Assembly (NCBI GenBank): GCA_020226215.1
Contig: CM035235.1
Coordinates: 40,225,457 to 40,289,456, forward strand
Source of the DNA: Sindora glabra
Lineage: Eukaryota; Streptophyta; Magnoliopsida; Fabales; Fabaceae
DNA: 64,000 nt
Reading direction: 5' to 3'
The notes under the pieces are model-generated. The model was not told the origin of the DNA. It made no database searches and saw nothing but the letters and a program-made list of their open reading frames with translations. Position 1 is the first letter of the stretch. Each line of letters starts with the position of its first letter. The translations under genes and the position numbers were made by a program. Shown piece by piece: positions 24,600-37,725 of the stretch.

Positions 24600-26400
24600 G
24601 ACATACCAAATAGTGTTTTAAGACACATAATGTTAGGTTTTGGATGTAGAAAACACAATTGATCCAAAACCCACTAAGGATCCATGTGAAAGAAATATAA
24701 ATTAGTGATAAGATTATACCATTTTAGTGTATAAGAAACTAAAATAGTTAATCCTAAAGTGATGAGCTAGCAAATGTAGGTATAAATCATGCCTACTTTT
24801 GATAAACATAAACACTCTTATCACCAACATTTGAATAGTATTTGATCATAACCAGAGCCTGTTATGAATGCATAAACTATATGATCACAAATTTATGAAT
24901 GCTTTAACCAGAATGATAAACCACAAATTCATGATTAGAATAACAAATCATGAATGCTAGTTAAAAGTGAGCATTTCTATGATATCTACATAAGTTGTTA
25001 AAGATTTCGATTGATTCTTAAAAGGCATTCTCAATTTAGCATAATGCTAGCTATCATTTTTTTTAGTTTTTAACCATACTTAATCTCAAAACCATAACAC
25101 TTTGTTTCTTATATATCAACATTAGGGTTTTCTAAAAAATTATATAAATTTTAACTCAATTGATATATGAAAAATATGCTATTCAATTGTATTAGTTAAT
25201 CGTGATCTTCTATCAAATCACTTTAAGAAAGAAAATAGTTAAGCTTTAATTATTAATTATACCCAATAATGATTTTGGTCAATAATCAGCCCATCTTTAG
25301 TGTTAAGTAATTATAGACCAAACATATTATGCAATTATATTGTGAAGCCTAATTATATTAGGCCTATCTCTAGAAGCTTTAGTCTCATCAAAAGTTCTTA
25401 ATTACACTATGACCCTAATATTTGACTCATTCATTCTATGTAATATTATAAGTTCTCATTCTATTAGTAGTGATATTAAAATCCTATTTTAATATCATAA
25501 ATAATAAATGGTATCTAGCAATATATCATTAATATTTAAGTAGCAAGAGTATCAGTGATTTGACATAATCTTTTTCTTTAGCTAATTTTTCATGTAGTTT
25601 AATCTTTTTTATTTAGATATCTAGATCAAACTCTAGGCATAGAATGTGTCATCCTTTTTTTAGTTCAATCAATATGTTTCTTAATTCTTGAGTAGACTAA
25701 CTTAAAATAGATGAATCAATATCATATATCAATTCATCTAAGCATGACTATACATTTTCTAGTCTTACTTAATCAAGAGGCCCATAAATATCACTTATGC
25801 AATATAAAAGGGACAAAATCCCACTTAGGTCACTTGCATCCCTCTATATAATTAATTACTACATTTTTTGCCAACCATAATAGAGGTGATATTAGATTGC
25901 ATTAACGTATATAAGTCCTCATATAAGGAACCTTGGCGATTTCAAGTAAAAAAACTATGTGTGTCATTATCACTATGAGACATGCTGCTTGTGATACTCA
26001 TATAATGATCCATGTTACATTATCATGGTGAATTTATCCAGTACATTTATTCTTTAACATGTAATCATGTATTGATTTGATATTTTATATTGACAACCAT
26101 AGTCATCAGCTAACATAAATACTAGTTTTAATGTATTACTGTTATCCTAATTTATAATAATACTCAACTAGCAACATTTAAGAAGAATATTAACTATTCT
26201 AGGGGTAATTACTATGTTTATTTATATTACATAGATACAACATTAAATATAATAATTGAAATATCTTCATAAAGAACATATAATATAATTTATCCTAATA
26301 TAATTATTCTATAATTGACTTCTAGAGCATACATCAACATATTAACTAGAAAACAATGAAAACAAGCTTATGATAAATAGTAGGCGTACTCAGGACATTT
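24600..26400. other. Probable noncoding LTR-like block
   Basis: The sequence is less monotonous than its surroundings, with runs such as TAGGCCTATCTCTAGAAGC near 25,359 and AATGGTATCTAGCAATATAT near 25,506. From memory this is the style of dicot copia LTRs. No partner LTR, primer site or coding remnant was found beside it, so this is only a suggestion. Confidence 0.25.
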
Positions 26401-26769
26401 TTTAATAAATTGTTTCATTATATCTTATTAACTCCATCCCTTTGTAACTTAGGATCACACCAAATAAAAAAATTCAAAGGCAAATAATATATCTCAAGAT
26501 AAACAACACTTTGCTACTTACTCAAAACATCAAAATGAAATAAAAATCACAATACAATATAAAAATGACCAAAGAAAAATTAGAAGTTTCTTACAATTTC
26601 TTGTAAATAAATTACATAATTAATACACTTAAAGAGTTCAAATGTACATATCCATAAATGATTGGAACAATAACTAAACATGGTAATGCATTGAATAAAA
26701 TTTTAATGTTTCTTTTACTTTTCATAGATAAATGTTATCCATTTAACTATTACTTTATCACTTAGCAAA

Positions 26770-27105
26770 CTAAACAAAATTGCTTTTTTTTGGTGGATTT
26801 TCAATTAACATGAAAGCAAAGCTAAATTCAAGGGTATGAAGCTCCAAATTGAGCAAAATATAAATCTTTTCCAAATCATTCATAACACTATTCTTTAATG
26901 CATTTGCAATACTATGCTTTGATGTGTCAATAAGGCTAAAAAAGTTCATCATAGTAATATTTCTCTCCATAATGGTTTGAAATAAATTATCAAACTTTTC
27001 ATGTATTATTACATCAACTCTTCGTTTGATAATAAAATTTATCTTTGTACTTTTGTTACTTTCCAAACCATTATTTTTAAAAACCCTTTTACCTTTCTCG
27101 TGCAT
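26770..27105 (-). pseudogene. Possible transposon accessory (Myb/SANT-like) C-terminal relic
   Basis: A 111-codon minus-strand frame encodes a Lys-rich start (MHEKGKRVFKN), a central NLFQTIMERNITMMNFF stretch and a tail LNLELHTLEFSFAFMLIENP. The tail layout resembles the C-terminal region of plant Myb/SANT-like proteins encoded by PIF/Harbinger elements. The same strand carries a Harbinger transposase relic 5.7 kb away, with a copia insertion between them. I recognise no catalytic or DNA-binding motif, so the assignment is weak. It could be a chance open frame. Confidence 0.25.
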
Positions 27106-27259
27106 TTTCTATATAGTAATTGTTAAGATCACTTATTTTATCTATGTCATTTTGATAACCCAATGGTGGATAATGAACATTATCAACATAAAGTGGAGAA
27201 GAAACATATACTTTCTCCATTTCATGCTCTTATGGTCAATCATTTACTAAAATAAACTT

Positions 27260-30200
27260 AAACCCCTTTTAATCGATGAATATCTAAAAAGTTAGTCTAT
27301 TTTATGCTCAAGTTTAGAGTCATTTATTTTATGCTCAAGTTTAAAGTCACTCCCTTTATCTTGAAATATTTAAAATTTATTATTTTCCTCTTAAACAAAA
27401 TATAGATAGTTTAAGTAAGCTCATTTATCTAACTTTTTAGTGTCAAAGTAAGAAAATTAACTATAATGAAAAAAAAGTTAACCCGAATCTTTATATCCCA
27501 CCATTCATCACTAGTATTGATAATTCTTTTATCATGATTCCATCTTAATCCTATCTCTCTCCCTTTAAATTACTTCCAAAGACTCTATCTAGATCTTATC
27601 TAGTCATACTTGTTTTTAGATTTAGCTTTATCTCATAATAATTTAATCCTTCTCTAAAGCTCCATCTTTACCTTCTTCCAAGTAACCTTCGAGAGATTGC
27701 TATACTACTTTTTCATTTACTTCTTTCTATGCATTGATTACATAAATCAATAAAAATATAAATTACTTCTTTTGATCAACTAATTCTTCCTATGTCTTTT
27801 CCTTACTGGCTTTCTTGTTTATTTACTTTTTAGGTTGATACCATCTAAGCATTACATAACAAGTAAAATGTAAAGTTACATAAACACATAACTTTTTTAC
27901 TTCTCATATATTATTTTACATTTGAAAGGTTTTTATCTTCTAATTATTTTGCATTATATTCATGGAATATTTAAAGAAGTAAAAACATTATACACTTATA
28001 ATAATATTTTCAAGTGAATAAGTTAGAAAAGGATAGTAGTTTTCCTTTAAAATTAGCCAATGGAAAAGTTATAAAGATTGTTGTTTGGAGCATTATGTCT
28101 ACTTTATTAGGCATATGAATTTTATGGTTCTAACAAAAAAGAAAAAAAGTAAGGAGCTAAAAGAAAGCAATGTTGGTCATTGTCATTAGCAACACATTAC
28201 TAATATCAAGGCATATAAAAGAACAAAAGCAAACCTATTAGTCCAAAAGAAATAAAATGTAACTTTAATTTAATTATTTATCATTATTCAAAATTTCTTT
28301 ATTCGGTGGTGTTTACCTACAAGAGCTAGTAAGTTATTTTATCTATTTATGCCTTAAATGTTAGTTAAAATTAATTTTATTTCTTTATATGTTATAGATT
28401 AATGGAAATATTTTTACATATCTTCATTTTTTTACCTCTTTTAAATTTGATAAGTTCATGTTCAATAATGCAAATATCTTTCAAATGAAAGATAGTAATA
28501 ACAATCATATATGTTGGTAAATATCAAGTTTTCAGTCTTACAAAATTTTATAATATGAGTTATCATTGTTCATAAATTTTAGAAAAAACAATGATCAAAT
28601 TAATGACAACTAACATGAAAATAATTAAGCTTAAGCTTAAGCTTGTAACATCCTATGTCATAGTAAAAAATGGTTGAAGCAGAGAAAGAATTTCATTTTG
28701 TGTGTGAATTAATGCTATATAAATAGCTATAATACAAAATTATTCCATTCTTTCACAATAAATTAGCTAGGTAACACTTATTAAACAATGTTATTTTAAA
28801 AAATATGTTATCTAATTTGGAATTAAAGTCAAATTTATGATAGAATAATAATTATGTTGGCACCCTTTTACCACTTACTATACATTGTTACTATAAAATA
28901 GTTAATCTTAATAGTTAGTCCATAGTAGTTATAAAAACATATGTTGACATCTATATTTTATTGATATGGATCACTAATAACTTGACAAAGAATCCTACAC
29001 CTATTCAATAACCAATACTTGTAAAGGTATGATTGAAAAAACTTCCCCTATCTAACAATGTCCCAAAATTATCTTAATTGAAAAAAGTACTTAATCACAC
29101 ATTATTAAAAAATAATTGTAAATTTAATAATTTACTATATATTATTATTTTGCTATAATACCCATTCAAACTTAACAATCAATTATTAGAAATTGCTTTA
29201 ATTATTTATTGAAGTGCACATGCCTCTTTTTAATTTGGAAGTAGAGTATTGTATTTATCATGGTCCAATTCTAAACTATCATGACTAACATAAAAACATC
29301 AATTAGACATCTTTACATACCTTTCAAAAACATTCATTTTAAAACTCCTACTATTTTTTGAAAACATGTGTAATGTGAAAAACATACAAATGAAAATTTT
29401 ACTACTTTTTTGTTTATATATACTTGTATGTTAAATTCCATTTCTGATATCTAGAAAGAGCATTTGTCAAATTTCAATAGATAAGTTTCAAACATAACTA
29501 ATAAGTTATAAATTACCTAAACTTTGACAAAACCTTATCTTTACAAAAATAGACATATAAGAAATTCTTTTCTCCCTTTCTTTTGAAGAGAAAAGATAAT
29601 ATTTCAAAAAATGCAATATCTATATTTAAATTTATCTAATTTCAATAAATACATATGAGATATTTTACTTTAAAATCCTAAAAGGAAATAAAATGAAAAT
29701 AGATGAAGAAATATTTTAACTTCTTTCAAGAGAATTAATTATCCATTTTAATACAATAGTTCAAACTATGAAACACACATAATAGACTAAGGACTAAGTT
29801 AGAAAAACTATAGAAATTAAAAAATCATATTCATCTATAAATTGTACTTCAGAGATAACATGCTCTCGTATTAAAATAGAAAATAAAATTTCTTTCTTTT
29901 TAAAATTAAAAGAGTAACATATTACCTTTTTGAAATTTTTTATAGATTTTTTAATACCTATACCTTCAAATAAAGATGGTTACATGCCTCTTTTAAAAAA
30001 ATTGAATACTTGTAGAACTCAATTAAATTTTAAAAGCTTTCTTTTAAATAAAAACTCCCTTCTAAATCATCTTAAATATTTGAAAGCTAATTCTTTGGCG
30101 AGCTTGAGGAATAGTTGAAGCCATACCCAATCGAAAAAGTATGTTATCTAACTGCATTTCAAGTAATTGTAGTTCTCTTTATAAAATTGTGGACCATGTT

Positions 30201-30550
30201 TCACAAATCTTATAAATAACTTTTTGTAATTTAAACATTATTACATGTATATGGAAATCATAAAATTATAACTTAAAGAAATAATAAGTAAGAGATATTA
30301 GTAATCATATATCCATAATATACATGTGCATTAGATCTATAATTTTATATAATGTCAAATTATTTGAGTTCCATACATCTTACCTAGTTGTCCTAATTTT
30401 TTATTTTAAAAAATTAGCAATTATCAATTAAAATATTATAAAAATGATGAGAAAAATAGCAAATAAGTCTCAAAATATTTATATAGACTTTTTATCAAAT
30501 AAAAAGTAGATAATCTAGATGATAGTCAAAGTCCTAATGATTGTAGCCAT
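27260..30550. other. AT-rich intergenic DNA, no gene recognised
   Basis: No coding motifs are seen on either strand. A TGTAACATCC word near 28,646 followed by a TATA-like GCTATATAAATAGC near 28,711 resembles an LTR promoter (TG start, TATA ~65 bp later). No partner or primer site was found. Confidence 0.35.
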
Positions 30551-30559
30551 GGTCATGGT

Positions 30560-30971
30560 CATCAAAATTTGTTGTTGATATTGGTGGAATACTTAGGGTT
30601 GGCTCAGTTAATGCTAGATATGGAAGAAATACAAGATCATAGAGCTTGTTATTTGGCTCCAGAATAGCATGCTTTTGTGTAAGAATATACATCTTATTTG
30701 CAACCTACAAACCTAGGTCATCAATAGCATTCTCCTTTAAGAACTACTAAATATGGTTAGGTGCTTCTACATCTAGCTTGACAACTCTCATGTTAGATAC
30801 ATGCCTCTCACCAGTATGATTTATAATAATGGTAAAAGAGAATTCTAAGCAATACTAATCATACACCTATTATATTGGTGCTACCAAAAATCACTGATCT
30901 CAATTGAGTCCATGCTACTATGTATCTAAAAAAATATGTTTATAAGTAGAGTGTGAGTAATAAATTACTTA
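30560..30971 (-). pseudogene. Degenerate internal region of a minus-strand gypsy element
   Basis: This lies immediately downstream (minus strand) of the primer-binding site at 30,972-30,991. One frame reads HTGERHVSNMRVVKLDVEAP and, after a stop, LTQKHAILEPNNKLYDLVFL. I recognise no gag motif, so the identity of the peptide is unknown. The call rests on position relative to the LTR and primer site. Confidence 0.35.
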
Positions 30972-30991
30972 GTGAATGGCTATCATACCAT
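30972..30991 (-). other. Gypsy primer-binding site (tRNA-iMet type)
   Basis: On the minus strand the sequence is ATGGTATGATAGCCATTC. The canonical plant initiator-Met site is TGGTATCAGAGCC, often followed by ATTC. It starts directly after CCATTGGAACA, which makes a normal LTR end (ACA). The match orients the LTR on the higher-coordinate side. Confidence 0.6.
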
Positions 30992-33900
30992 TGTTCCAAT
31001 GGATTTTAGTTGGGAAACTGTATATATATATATATATATAAAATACACATAAAAACATTTACAATCTTACCAAAATATTTTAGCAATAATTTTCATGCAT
31101 TTATAATTCGAAACTAAGTAATATTCATAAGTATTCAATAGAATAATAAATGGTAGGTGGTATATATGCTCCTTATTACTTACAAGCTAATCTTATCTTA
31201 CTTGTCCTATCATTATCCTTCCTCACTACTTACCATACATCATTTCGTGATATTGGAATACAAGGCATAGGGCCATTGCCAATTATTCTTCATAATACAT
31301 GTTAATGTCGCATTTCATAATCATGCCACAAAACATTTTCACATAAAGAACTTTAGTCGCACTATTAATTAGTTCATATTTAACATTTCTTATAAAGTAA
31401 GGTCAAAATACTAACCATATCACCATACAAATAGTGCATAATCATATACGTAATTTTAATGTATAATTTATCATATTTTAACATTGACTTATCATAATTC
31501 ACGTGACTATTTTCAACAGTTTATAGTTCTTAAAATTCATCACTTTTCTTAAGAGTCTATTAACTCTTTTCATTCATATTTCATCACATATATTTCAAGA
31601 GTTTATTAACTCTTCCTTGTATATAAATTCATGAAATTCATTAAGAGTTTCTAATCAAATACTTTGGTACAAAATTTCACTATTTCATAAACCTTTAAGT
31701 ATATAATTTCATAGAATGAAACACAATTATTCTAACACTAAATGAGCATCAAAGCTCATAGTTTTACAATAGAAAATTGTAAGGGTTCATAGTATGATTT
31801 CACTTCCAAATTCTTACAATTTCAAGCAATCTCAAGGTCACTTGTTTATACAATTTCATGGTATATAAATTCTAAAATTTTTCTTTAAAAGCAAGAATGT
31901 ATCTCATGGTTTCCCAACAGTGAAAGCATGAGGTATTCCTTAGACTTTCAACTTTTATTGGCTTTAAATTGAATTATGTTCAAGGTCTATGTATCATACA
32001 ACTATTTCTCATGTACGATAAACTAAATTTCTTCACTACAACAAGAAATGGCTTATAGATTTTCTAGTAGTAAATTTGTGGGCTACTTAGTACTTTATAA
32101 TATCAAATTGTCATATATTTAAGCATAATTCTCACCTAATTTTTTCTTATATAACTATCATTCTAAAAATCAAATTTTCCTTGCAAAATATGAAAGTCTG
32201 CTCACTATTTTTCTAGCATAAAAACCATGACTACTAAGGTTAAATTCCCACTATCAATTTGCTTTAAATTTAGTTATATGCATTACCTTTGAATCTTATC
32301 GAAATTCACCATCCATGAAATCAAATTTTTCTTACAAAATGCATTAATGTCTCATGATTTCTATAGGAAACCTGTGAGCTCCATGTTTCCTTCCAAAATT
32401 TATTTTGTTTCTATTTTTGCAAGTTATTTTCAGTCTAATATAGGATAGTCTTCTACATAGGTCATTTTCAAAAGTTTTCATCAACCACTTTTGTTTTTTT
32501 TTTTTCGAGAATATCTTCAAATCCTTTTCAAAGGCCCTTTTTGTTTCTTTTTCTTTTCAAAGCATCATCTTTTGTTTTAACATAGAATAATTTCAAAAAT
32601 CATGGTTTCTATAAAAATTCTTTGAAACCATTTTCCAATTTCTTTACCAAAATTGGTAATCAAGTCATTTCTTTCCAAAATTTACATCTTTTGATTTCCA
32701 AATACCAACTAGAATCGTTCTTGAAAAACACTTTTTCAAATTCAAAATAGTTAAGTTTCACCATAAAATTAAGATTTTTAACTCACCCCCAAAATAGCAA
32801 CATATATACTTCATGCATATAAGATTAACATAAAATGTTACTTTTGCTAAAAAATGAAATGCTCAATACGTAAATCTATGTCATAATATTTTCTAAAAAT
32901 GAAACCAAAATGTTAATACTAAAATCTTGAATTCTTAGGAATAACATGTTATTAAGCTTTACCTAGATGTTATGCCTCAGAGAAGAGTTTGTTTTTTTTT
33001 CTTTTGAAGGACATTTCCTATAGGAAATCTTATTGCCATACCATGTGATTAAAAAATAATGCAAATGATCATTTTAATGGAAGGAAGGAACAACATAATT
33101 CTTTTTTAACCATTTGTTTAGATGCAATGATAAAAATTATAAATAGAAAATACGTAGAAAGAAAATATGCCAAAAAGTATTTTTCTCACTTTTTGTTTGA
33201 ATATATAGAAAATAAATGAAAAAATGACAAAAGTATTAATTTTTTATTAACTAAATTGAAAATTAGAAAAGAATAAAAATAGTAATATGTTAAATGACAA
33301 AGCTCTTATTGCAAGTTAACAAAGTTGTCTAGTAAGCTTTATAAGAAGACAATTTTGAAATCAAAAAGCTTTTAACACTTTTTATGCATTAGTTGGAAAA
33401 AGTTTTTGTTAATTCATGAAGCATTTTTTTCAACCTATTTTCTTTCCACTTATAGTTTTCTATAGCATCCAAATGTTAAAAAAAATTATATTCAATTTTT
33501 TTTATTTTCAATTTTTTTAATAAATTTAAATAAAAGGTACTTCTATTTATAAAGCTCATCACCTTACCCACATGTATGAGATCTTTTGAATCTAATGTTG
33601 TTTAAATTTTTATAATTAAAAGATGATAGAATTCACTTCTTATTGGAATACTTTTAAGATAATGTATTGCACAAGTTATAAGTCCTATAATTTGTCATGA
33701 CCTACCTCCCAATATGTGACTAGCGTAAAAAATTGCTATATATAATTGCTTACTAGCCTTTCTCAATGCATCAATTTTCATATTTCATAATGCAATCATG
33801 CTTTTCATGAAGGAGAAAATGTGATTTTTGAAAATCCATGATAAAGTATACAGGTAAATTTTTATGGATGATTGTCCTCATTATTCTAAGATTTACCTCA

Positions 33901-35708
33901 ATGTTAAAATTTTAGAGTAAGCCTATTTTTAATCTATTTGATAATAATTAGGTGCCTAAGGGGGGTAAAGTCTTTAAAGAAAAGAATAAAGAAAGAAAGA
34001 GTAAGAGTTTTTATGAAACTTTGTAAGTAAACAATAATTAAATAAGAATTTATTTGAAATATACCTATATCATGTTAAAAGGATGACAATAGGTTCTTTT
34101 ATGAGAGATCTCTAAATTTCTATCTGAAGAAATTAACTATACTTTTGTACCTTCATTAAAAAAGAGAAAGGAGTTTTGAAAGACTAATATGTCTATCAAG
34201 GCTAACCACAACCATATGTAACAAAATAAATTCGATATAAAGCCATAACACATATTTACACATTATTGTAATCACAAAGGAGATTTGATTCTTTGAACCA
34301 ATATCGTCATTTTTAAATGTTCATAATCCATTCTTAACAATTCATTGAAATTTAATGGAAATCATATATTATAATGAAATAAAGCAAGTAAATTTGCTTA
34401 TGGCTCTCATCCATCCTTATCCTTTATAAGTTTATCCTAATCCTTCCAAGTTAGCCTTATCCTTTATAAGTTATTACTAGATCTAATGCTTGATTCACAT
34501 CTCTCAAATAGTAGAATAATCCATGCTTAAGTATCATAAAATAAGATCACATATATAATTACATATATCCACACTACCATACCTTCTTGTATGGCTTCAC
34601 ATTATTCAAGCTTCATTTCCCATATGTAATAATCCTACAATATCATAGGAAAACTAATCATGCACGATAATAATTTTAAAAGGATTGATTATCAAGAATA
34701 CAAAGGTGATAGTTAACTATATACTTGACAATCAACTAACTAAGAATAAATTTTTAGAATATAGTTAATTATGTAGTTAATGATAAATCTTCAAAAAGTA
34801 ACTTTGTAAGTTATAATTAACCATGGGCCCCTAGTAAGCAAAATTTTAGTTGATAATTAGCTATATACTGAACTATAACCTACCAAAAAGTAGCTTTATT
34901 GGTTATAGTTGACTATATAATTAACTATATACTTGCATTTTTGTAGAATTTCACATAATTTACTATTTATTTAAGATCTTTTTGCTAAATTTCCATTCCA
35001 CAACTCATAAGACACAACCTAATCATCATTCAATACGTTAACAATGATATTCTTACTAGTTCCATCAAGGAAATCAAACAAAAAATGAAGAATTACATAA
35101 TTTTTCATAATAATTAAGGAATATGGAAAACTTAACTCAAAAACCATTCAAATCGTGCATTTTATCCAAGTTTTAGCTAGAAAGTTCACTCATTGGGTAT
35201 GAAAGAAGTCCTACATGATAAGAATTTGTAAATTAATAGTCCTTACTTATTGAAGAATCAAAATATTGAAGTTAGGGCTTAAAATCCATTTTTAAGACGA
35301 AGCCCTTCATACCTTCCCAGTTTAGAAAGAATGAAAAAGAACTTAGCCAATATAGTAATCCAAGAGGTCTTACCTTGTTTGATTGATGAAAATGAAGAAA
35401 TGAAGAGATAAGGAAACAATGGAGAGGATGAGATTTGGGTGTACTTTATGGAAAATGAAAGGGCGTGACCTAGTTCTTTAAGGAAAATTGAATATTTTGA
35501 TTAGGGTATTTTTGGAAAAGTAGGCTAAATTTCTTCCATACTCACATATTCACCTCTAATCACATTTAACCTTTAAGTATTTTGTTTCAACCATTTTTCC
35601 TCACATAATTTATACAAAACTCCTTTTTCAAATTCCTTTGAATAATTAGTTATCTTCCACATAAATTTTATCCATTATTTCATTATATTATTTTTTATTA
35701 TTCTCACA
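30992..35708 (-). mobile_element. Probable long gypsy (Tekay/Del-style) LTR
   Basis: The left limit is fixed by the primer-binding site. The right limit (~35,708) is a guess at a TGTGAGAA start on the minus strand. Within it, minus-strand wording such as GGGAGGTAGGTCATGACA (~33,715-33,695) and a TATA-like TTGTATAAATTATG (~35,625) followed by a pyrimidine-rich leader resembles Tekay/Del LTRs. At ~4.7 kb it is near the long end for this lineage. No second LTR is seen, so the element is truncated. Nested insertions may inflate the length. Confidence 0.45.
34690..34945. repeat. Degenerate repeats of a TAGTTAACTATAT-type motif
   Basis: Short palindromic-like words recur about every 30-60 bp: AGTTAACTATATACTT (34,713), TATAGTTAATTATGTAGTTAA, ATAATTAGCTATATACT, ATAGTTGACTATATAATTAA and CTATATACTTG (34,925). 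They lie within the presumed gypsy LTR. Confidence 0.5.
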
Positions 35709-35764
35709 TAAAGTAAAAGTTAAAGAGTTTAGAGGGTTGTAAGAATTTTATTGAGATTATTAAA

Positions 35765-36175
35765 GCATCTTTTGTAAAGTATATTTAATACTACTTATTT
35801 TAATTTTAAGAAATTATTGCATTACACATGTAAAATAAAGGATATTATCCCATAGATGGACAGAATTTTAAGGTCATGAGGAAGTATATTTTATTAGATA
35901 ATGAGGATATGTTATTTGGAAAAAAATTTAGTCTTAACATAATATTAATTTTATTATTTTTTAAAAAAATAAAAAACTACTCTCTTAATTTTTAAAAATC
36001 ACACAACTATGATATCAAACATCTTGATTTGTTACAATATAATAAAAAATACTAATAAAATTTTAGCATTATGGTAGGATTATTTTTTTATATTATTGAA
36101 TGCAAAAAGAACTATAGATGCTATGAGATACTAGAATTGCATATCATGAAAAATGACCTCACCATTGTAAAATAA
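35765..36175 (+). pseudogene. Decayed copy of PMT exon 6 with flanking intron
   Basis: 35,829-35,930 and 36,103-36,165 align with the last exon of the 9,144-15,996 methyltransferase gene. Shared words include TGTAAA-TA-AGGA-ATT, ATGGA-AGAATTTT-AGG and then ATGCTATG-GATAC-AGAAT and CATGAAAAA-GACCTCACCA. Upstream, 35,793-35,828 matches the end of intron 5 (AAATTATTG), so this is a DNA-level copy and not a retrocopy. The acceptor AG is lost, and the frame has stops at the E and P codons of the EMDRILRP region plus a one-base deletion. About 170 bp of AT-rich DNA interrupts it, bordered by near-repeated AAAAAAATT / AAAAAGAACT. No other PMT exon was found nearby. Confidence 0.85.
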
Positions 36176-36609
36176 TGATACACTAAAAGGAGTGAATTAA
36201 GGTTTCCAAAAAATTTTAGAATAAAAATAAAGTTTTCATGCCCTAAAAATAGGCATTCAAAATTAAAAACTTGGAAACAAGAAGAAACTACCTAATCAAG
36301 TTTTACTTAGGTCAAGCCCATATATTATGAATCAATAATCAAATAGATTAGCTTAGACATGCAATAGAAAATAAAAAAATGTAAAAAATAAATAGAGATC
36401 AGGAAAAGAAGGTGTAAATTATTTATAGTGGTTTTGCTAAGAAGGAAATCTATTCCTTATGTACATCCACTCTTCGAAATTAAACACACTTCAATTTTGC
36501 ATTTATAACACTATCCTTCTAGATTAATGATTTTAGAGAAACCTTACAATTTATGGATAATATACAAACTCTCCGTTGTGATGTCTCACGCAAGAATGCA
36601 AAACACTCA

Positions 36610-37725
36610 TGATGTACAAAATATTACCTATATTATTTTCTCTTATTTTATATCTTTTAGAGTGTTAAATATACTTAATTTAATGGAATTGGACTTATTT
36701 TATGATTTAGTCATGATTAAGCAAAGTTATTGAATTATTTAGTTAATGCAAAATTTTAACTTTGTTTCAAATTTTTAGTTGTAACTTGAGTTCAAGAAAT
36801 TTATCAGGAGATATTTATGGCATTGGAAAAACAAAAGGAAGCTTTATAACTTTTTGGTTTTAATTAAAACCTAATTTGAATGTTTGAAGGTTCAAATTTA
36901 GCTTTGAAAATGATTTAGTGTTATCATCTAATTTAACCCAATCTTACTAATCTAAGAATAAATGGAACTCCAAGAGTCTAAATGAAGTAAAACCAATGCC
37001 CAAAGTTACCTAAGACCTTACTCAATATAATGGTTGGTTTTACATTAGTTAGAAGGTAGAATTGTGAGGTTTTTACTATAGTAACTCTTATAGAGTTTTG
37101 GTTTGTAAATTAAGTTATCAACTTCTAAATTAAGTAAAGTTTATCTTATTATAACCCTAAAAGGCATCTTAACTTGGCCTAATAAGGTTTCTTCCTTGAG
37201 GGATGACATTTATTTAGGTTTTGTACTTCCAAAGGTAGTATACTAGACTAAATAACATTCTTTTTTCTCCATCTCTCCTATGAAAACCACCATGATTGGT
37301 TAATTTCTCTTATCAATTCAACATATTAACATTTCAATCTCAATTTGGATTTTAAGGCTTTGTTAATTTAATTTACTTTTAATTCATCTATCTCTTTTTT
37401 TAATTTTGCTTTTGTTTTATGATTGCTTTAAGTTATTAGCAAATTTGACATGTTAATTTATTATTCCTAATAATTTACAAATATATAACTAATTGCAATT
37501 AATTCTCATGTGTAAATTAATTGTGATTGATTATAATCAGTAATAATTAGGTGTTTTGATTTTTTATGTAAAATTATTAACACTTAAGAGAAATTAAGGA
37601 TAAACTAATAGTTTCTCCTATGTAAGATTATTGATTTAGTCTTGACTATTCATGATTTGATTGCTTTTGTTAGTTATTTAGGGATTGGCTTTAATTTTAA
37701 ATTAATTAATAATAAGGAATATGCA
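36610..37725 (+). mobile_element. LTR A of a gypsy-type complex
   Basis: This ~1.1 kb segment aligns in order with 39,119-40,255. Both contain TTAGAGTGTTA or TAGAGTGTTA, CTTAATTTAATGGAATTG, AAAGTTATTGAATTATTT, AAAGTTACCTAA-ACCTA, and a tail TAGTTATTTAGGGATT-G ending at TGCA. Divergence is substantial (I estimate roughly a fifth of positions), so the copy is old. No clean flanking duplication was found. An in-frame stretch of 68 codons inside it is not a gene. Confidence 0.75.

Noticed and set aside
36527..36733. 68-codon + frame
   Set aside because: Overlaps the start of LTR A; noncoding repeat sequence.
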